From: Haloarcula salina
GTDB taxonomy: Archaea > Halobacteriota > Halobacteria > Halobacteriales > Haloarculaceae
DNA: 64,000 nucleotides
Assembly: GCF_010119195.1 (NCBI RefSeq)
Contig: NZ_WRXL01000006.1
Coordinates: forward strand, 1 to 64,000
Direction: 5' to 3'
The position numbers and the translations under genes are program-made. The notes below the pieces were generated by a model, which ran no database searches, was not told the origin of the DNA, and was given only the letters and a program-made list of their open reading frames with translations. Every line of letters starts with the position of its first letter. The first letter of the stretch is position 1. Shown here piece after piece: positions 61,393 through 64,000 of the stretch.

Positions 61393-62244
61393 ATGATAGA
61401 CGAGACGGTGCGCCAGATCGAGGAGATGGAGACGCAGAGCTCCTCTATCGTCGCCGTGAAGGCCGCGAGGGCACTACAGGAACTGACCGACCGCGAGTGC
61501 CACACGGTCGAGGACTTCGTCCGTCTCGTCGAGCGAAACAGCAGCGCGCTCCAGCGGGCGAACCGGTCGCACGCGCCGCTGTACACGACCCAACAGCGCA
61601 TCGTCTCCGACCTGAAAGACGCCGACCCCGAGTCCGTCGAGGCCGCTAAGACGGAGTTGCTCGCCGCGATCGACGAGGTGGTGACGGAGGTCGAATCGAG
61701 CAAGGAACGGGCCGCGGAGCGGGCCGCGACGCTGATCGACGACGGCGACACGCTCCTCGTCCACGAGAACTCCTCGACGGTGATGGCGACGCTCACGCAG
61801 GCGCTCGACGACGGCAAGGCGTTCGACGTGTACGCGACCGAGTCGCGGCCGCACTTCCTGGGGCGGCGGACCGCCCGGCAACTGGGAGCGCGCGAGGGCG
61901 TCGACGTGACGCTCATCGTCGACGGCGCGGCGGGACACTACCTCCCCGAGTGCGACCGGGTGTTCACGGGGATGAACTGCCTCATCGAGGACACGGTGTA
62001 CAACCGCATCGGGACCTACCCCATCGTGGCGACGGCCAACGACGTGGGCGTGCCGGCCACCGTCGTTGGGTCGTCGTCGAAGTTCATCGGCGGCGGGTTC
62101 ACGTTCACGAACTCGTATCGCTCGGCCTCGGAGGTGATGCTCGAACCGGCGGAGGGGTTCGAGGTCGCGAACCCCGGCTACGACGCGACGCCGACGCGAC
62201 TGCTCGACACGGTCGTCACGGAGAACGGCATTCTGGAGTTCTGA
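61393..62244 (+). CDS. eIF2B-family protein (NagB/RpiA-like fold)
   Basis: 283 residues from the ATG at 61393, preceded by an A-A-T-T-A-T-A-A TATA block about 30 nt upstream. The N-terminal third is helical; the rest has the eIF2B-alpha/ribose-1,5-bisphosphate isomerase-like pattern L-L-V-H-E-N-S-S-T-V (about 122-131), Y-A-T-E-S-R-P-H-F-L-G, then D-R-V-F-T-G-M-N-C-L and Y-P-I-V-A-T-A-N-D-V-G-V-P. Archaeal members act as sugar-phosphate isomerases or have unknown roles rather than in translation. Residues do not let me choose. It seems to be an ordinary chromosomal gene. Confidence 0.75.
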   Translation: MIDETVRQIEEMETQSSSIVAVKAARALQELTDRECHTVEDFVRLVERNSSALQRANRSHAPLYTTQQRIVSDLKDADPESVEAAKTELLAAIDEVVTEVESSKERAAERAATLIDDGDTLLVHENSSTVMATLTQALDDGKAFDVYATESRPHFLGRRTARQLGAREGVDVTLIVDGAAGHYLPECDRVFTGMNCLIEDTVYNRIGTYPIVATANDVGVPATVVGSSSKFIGGGFTFTNSYRSASEVMLEPAEGFEVANPGYDATPTRLLDTVVTENGILEF

Positions 62245-63000
62245 AGGCGCACCCGGCCACCGAGCGTGACGGTGATAGGAAACTCGGATCACGGGATGGT
62301 TAGCGAGACTGTCAGCCGGTTCTCAGCTGTACCAGTGATCGAAGCCACCCAGACCAGCCCTCAGTCACGCTGTCTCGTGGGACAATTATCTGAACGATCG
62401 AATAGAGAACACACTGCGATCGGGTGGGAACCGATTTTTCAAATGATAGATATCAGGGTGCGTGAGCCGACGAGAACCCATACCGACCACAAACTGAAGG
62501 TATCTCGCTCAGACAAGTGTTCTCCCCATACACCTGGAGGAGTATTGGAGGTGAAAAACGGTACAATGGTATCAAATATCTTAATTTCTCCCCAGTATTG
62601 CCCTTCACGCGCCCACGCCGCTCCAAATATCTGTTTCTATGAATAAACCTCCGCCTTGTGGATTCGAACGGGAACAGACGGTCGAGGCTGCTTCGGGACG
62701 GGTGACCCCAGTTCCGCGTCGGGTAGCTCATCACTCCGAGAGGATCGGTTCCTGCACCGCCGTGTCCGAGGCTCAGCGACGCATCTCGTCGACGCTCACT
62801 CGCATATCAAATGACCACCGGATCACGTCGTCGTCACCGAATCCTCCCGATACGTACTCCTCCAGTGTGCACGATGCGTGGGGGCAGTCGAGGTATCTCT
62901 CTCCGGGTCGGGAGCTCGACAGCGGACGCGGTTTCGGTCCAGACGGTGTGAATCGACGGTGTCGCCACTGCGCCGCTGTGGTGCGGTCACGCCGTCGGGT
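62245..63000. other. Intergenic stretch without a gene
   Basis: About 755 nt. Frames at 62266-62646 and 62639-63010 are open but look non-coding (Arg/Ser/Pro-rich). The word GGATTCGAAC near 62659 hints at a tRNA T-arm, yet no cloverleaf can be drawn around it. No repeat or strong promoter stands out. Confidence 0.4.
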
Positions 63001-64000
63001 TCAGTCCTGAGTCGGTGCGGTGGCTTCGGTGTCCGGAGTCCGTTCTTCGATGAGGGTGAAGCCGCGCGCCTCCATCTCCTCGAAGTAGCGGTCGGCGTCG
63101 AGACCACTGGTCTCGGTGATGAAGATGCCGTCCTCGTCGACAGCGCCGTCGGCCATCAGCTGCAGCGTCACCGAGAGCGGGACGCCGACGTAGCACCCGT
63201 ACTCGCGCATGAGCGTGATCTCCTTCCCGTCGAAGAACGGGAACGGCTGCTCGAAGTGGAGCACCGTCTCGTCCTCGTGTCCGTCGACCGAGCCCGTGAC
63301 CTCGGCGGACAGGATCGTCTGCGGGGTCCACTCCGTCTCGGGCGACAGTTCTTCGGGCGGTTGCCACTCGGACTCGCGGGCTTGCCCCTCGGCCTTGACC
63401 TGGTTCTGCATCACTTCGACGGGGTCGACCGTCGTCCCGTCGACGTCGACGCCCTCCGTCTCGAACGCGCCCGATGCGTGGAGGGTGCGCTCGTATTCCT
63501 TCCACTCGTCGTGCCACGCGCCGCGCGTGATGATGGTGTCCACGTCCTTCTCCTGTGCGACCGGAGCCTCGGGGAAGGTGATCGGTTCGGGGTGGGAGAT
63601 GACGTAGGTGGACTCCTCGCCGATGGGGTCGGGGAACTCGAAGATCCGCTCCTCGCTGAACGCCGGGAGGTCGTCGACGACCTCGCCGTCGACCCACTTC
63701 GCCCGCTCGTCGACGTTCGGGTCGTGTTCGTAGGTCACGGTATCGGTCAGGCCGGGTGTCGTCTGGGTGAGCAGACGCCACATTCCCCAGTAGAAGTTGA
63801 CGTCTTCGACGTCGTCGAGCGTCTCACAGCCGGCCATCCCGAGGGCGATCGTGCTCACGAGGCCACCGTTGGCGAACCACAGCGAGTTCCCGGCTTCGGC
63901 GAACTCCTCCGAGCGGCTGAGCACGTCGTCGAAGTCGAAGGCGTTCAGGTCGACGCCGGTGAGGTCTCCGACCTGCGCCATCGCGTCGAGGACGTTCTCC
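63001..64000 (-). CDS. Saccharopine dehydrogenase-like protein, 5' end outside the window
   Basis: At least 333 residues; the reading frame stays open to the right edge (E-N-V-L-D-A before the first Met at 63981), so the N-terminal NAD(P)-binding Rossmann part is missing from view. F-A-N-G-G-L-V-S-T-I-A-L-G-M-A-G-C-E and F-Y-W-G-M-W-R-L fit the middle of saccharopine dehydrogenase-like/lysine 6-dehydrogenase-like proteins, and E-Y-G-C-Y-V-G-V-P-L-S-V fits their C-terminal domain. Function cannot be fixed without the rest of the gene. Confidence 0.6.
   Translation of the reverse strand, partial: ENVLDAMAQVGDLTGVDLNAFDFDDVLSRSEEFAEAGNSLWFANGGLVSTIALGMAGCETLDDVEDVNFYWGMWRLLTQTTPGLTDTVTYEHDPNVDERAKWVDGEVVDDLPAFSEERIFEFPDPIGEESTYVISHPEPITFPEAPVAQEKDVDTIITRGAWHDEWKEYERTLHASGAFETEGVDVDGTTVDPVEVMQNQVKAEGQARESEWQPPEELSPETEWTPQTILSAEVTGSVDGHEDETVLHFEQPFPFFDGKEITLMREYGCYVGVPLSVTLQLMADGAVDEDGIFITETSGLDADRYFEEMEARGFTLIEERTPDTEATAPTQD

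Noticed and set aside
61474-62292. 272-codon frame antisense to the eIF2B-like gene
   Set aside because: Arg- and Val-rich mirror of a strongly biased coding strand; no domain recognised.
62639-62740. Possible tRNA on the minus strand
   Set aside because: A T-loop-like word (GTTCGAATCC) is present, but the flanking bases do not pair as T-stem, and no anticodon or acceptor stem can be formed.

Overview
The window looks like haloarchaeal DNA (class Halobacteria). The proteins are strongly acidic, promoters have TATA-type boxes close to the start codon, and there is a TFB transcription factor, a broken orc1/cdc6 gene, Tat signal peptides and several protein families I know only from haloarchaea (DUF5783, HFX_2341-type CARF regulators, DUF7130 rubredoxin-like proteins). 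All calls rest on reading the sequence; no database search was possible.

1 to 18.1 kb is a probable genome-defence island. A three-gene set occurs three times: a GHKL/Bergerat-fold ATPase of about 630-670 residues, an unrecognised protein of about 350 residues, and a DUF6339-like protein of about 230-265 residues. The copies are A (435-4175, minus), B (10173-13799, plus) and C (14148-18027, minus). Between and beside them lie a complete cytosine-5 DNA methyltransferase with a Mig-type T/G mismatch glycosylase in one operon, a second short C5-methyltransferase-like protein overlapping a tandem GIY-YIG nuclease, and an AspBHI-type modification-dependent nuclease with an Mrr-like catalytic domain. 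MORC/MutL-like GHKL ATPases are known in some restriction-modification clusters, but those I recall carry a Z1 helicase, which I do not see here. The triplicated set is my best candidate for a little-described system.

18.1 to 43.5 kb is an accessory, plasmid- or ICE-like segment. It holds two toxin-antitoxin-like pairs (PIN plus winged helix; AbiE-like), a tandem GIY-YIG-like protein, a CARF regulator, a decayed orc1/cdc6 with origin-box-like motifs, a DUF234 ATPase, an ArdC-like antirestriction protein, a Tat-exported protein with a 58-residue membrane partner, a TFB overlapping a 50-residue zinc ribbon, a SWIM zinc-finger protein and a type IV secretion-like module (pilin-like, surface, VirB6-like, PrgI/VirB3-like, VirB4 ATPase). 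At least five of its genes share one promoter-proximal dyad, a T-rich run followed by a GC-rich hairpin with a loop close to GGGTG, placed 23-27 nt before the ATG. A lone tnpB element and a truncated secretion-ATPase gene close the segment.

44.2 to 60.2 kb is a carbohydrate and sulfate-ester utilisation locus: a Thr-type sulfatase-like protein, a membrane-anchored beta-helix (PL9-like) protein, an IclR regulator, a sugar ABC transporter (ATPase, lipoprotein, two permeases), three sulfatases with the formylglycine Cys motif, a small zinc-ribbon protein and a formylglycine-generating enzyme. Together they suggest import and desulfation of a sulfated polysaccharide.

60.9 to 64 kb carries a DUF7130 rubredoxin-like gene, an eIF2B-family gene and the 3' part of a saccharopine-dehydrogenase-like gene that leaves the window.
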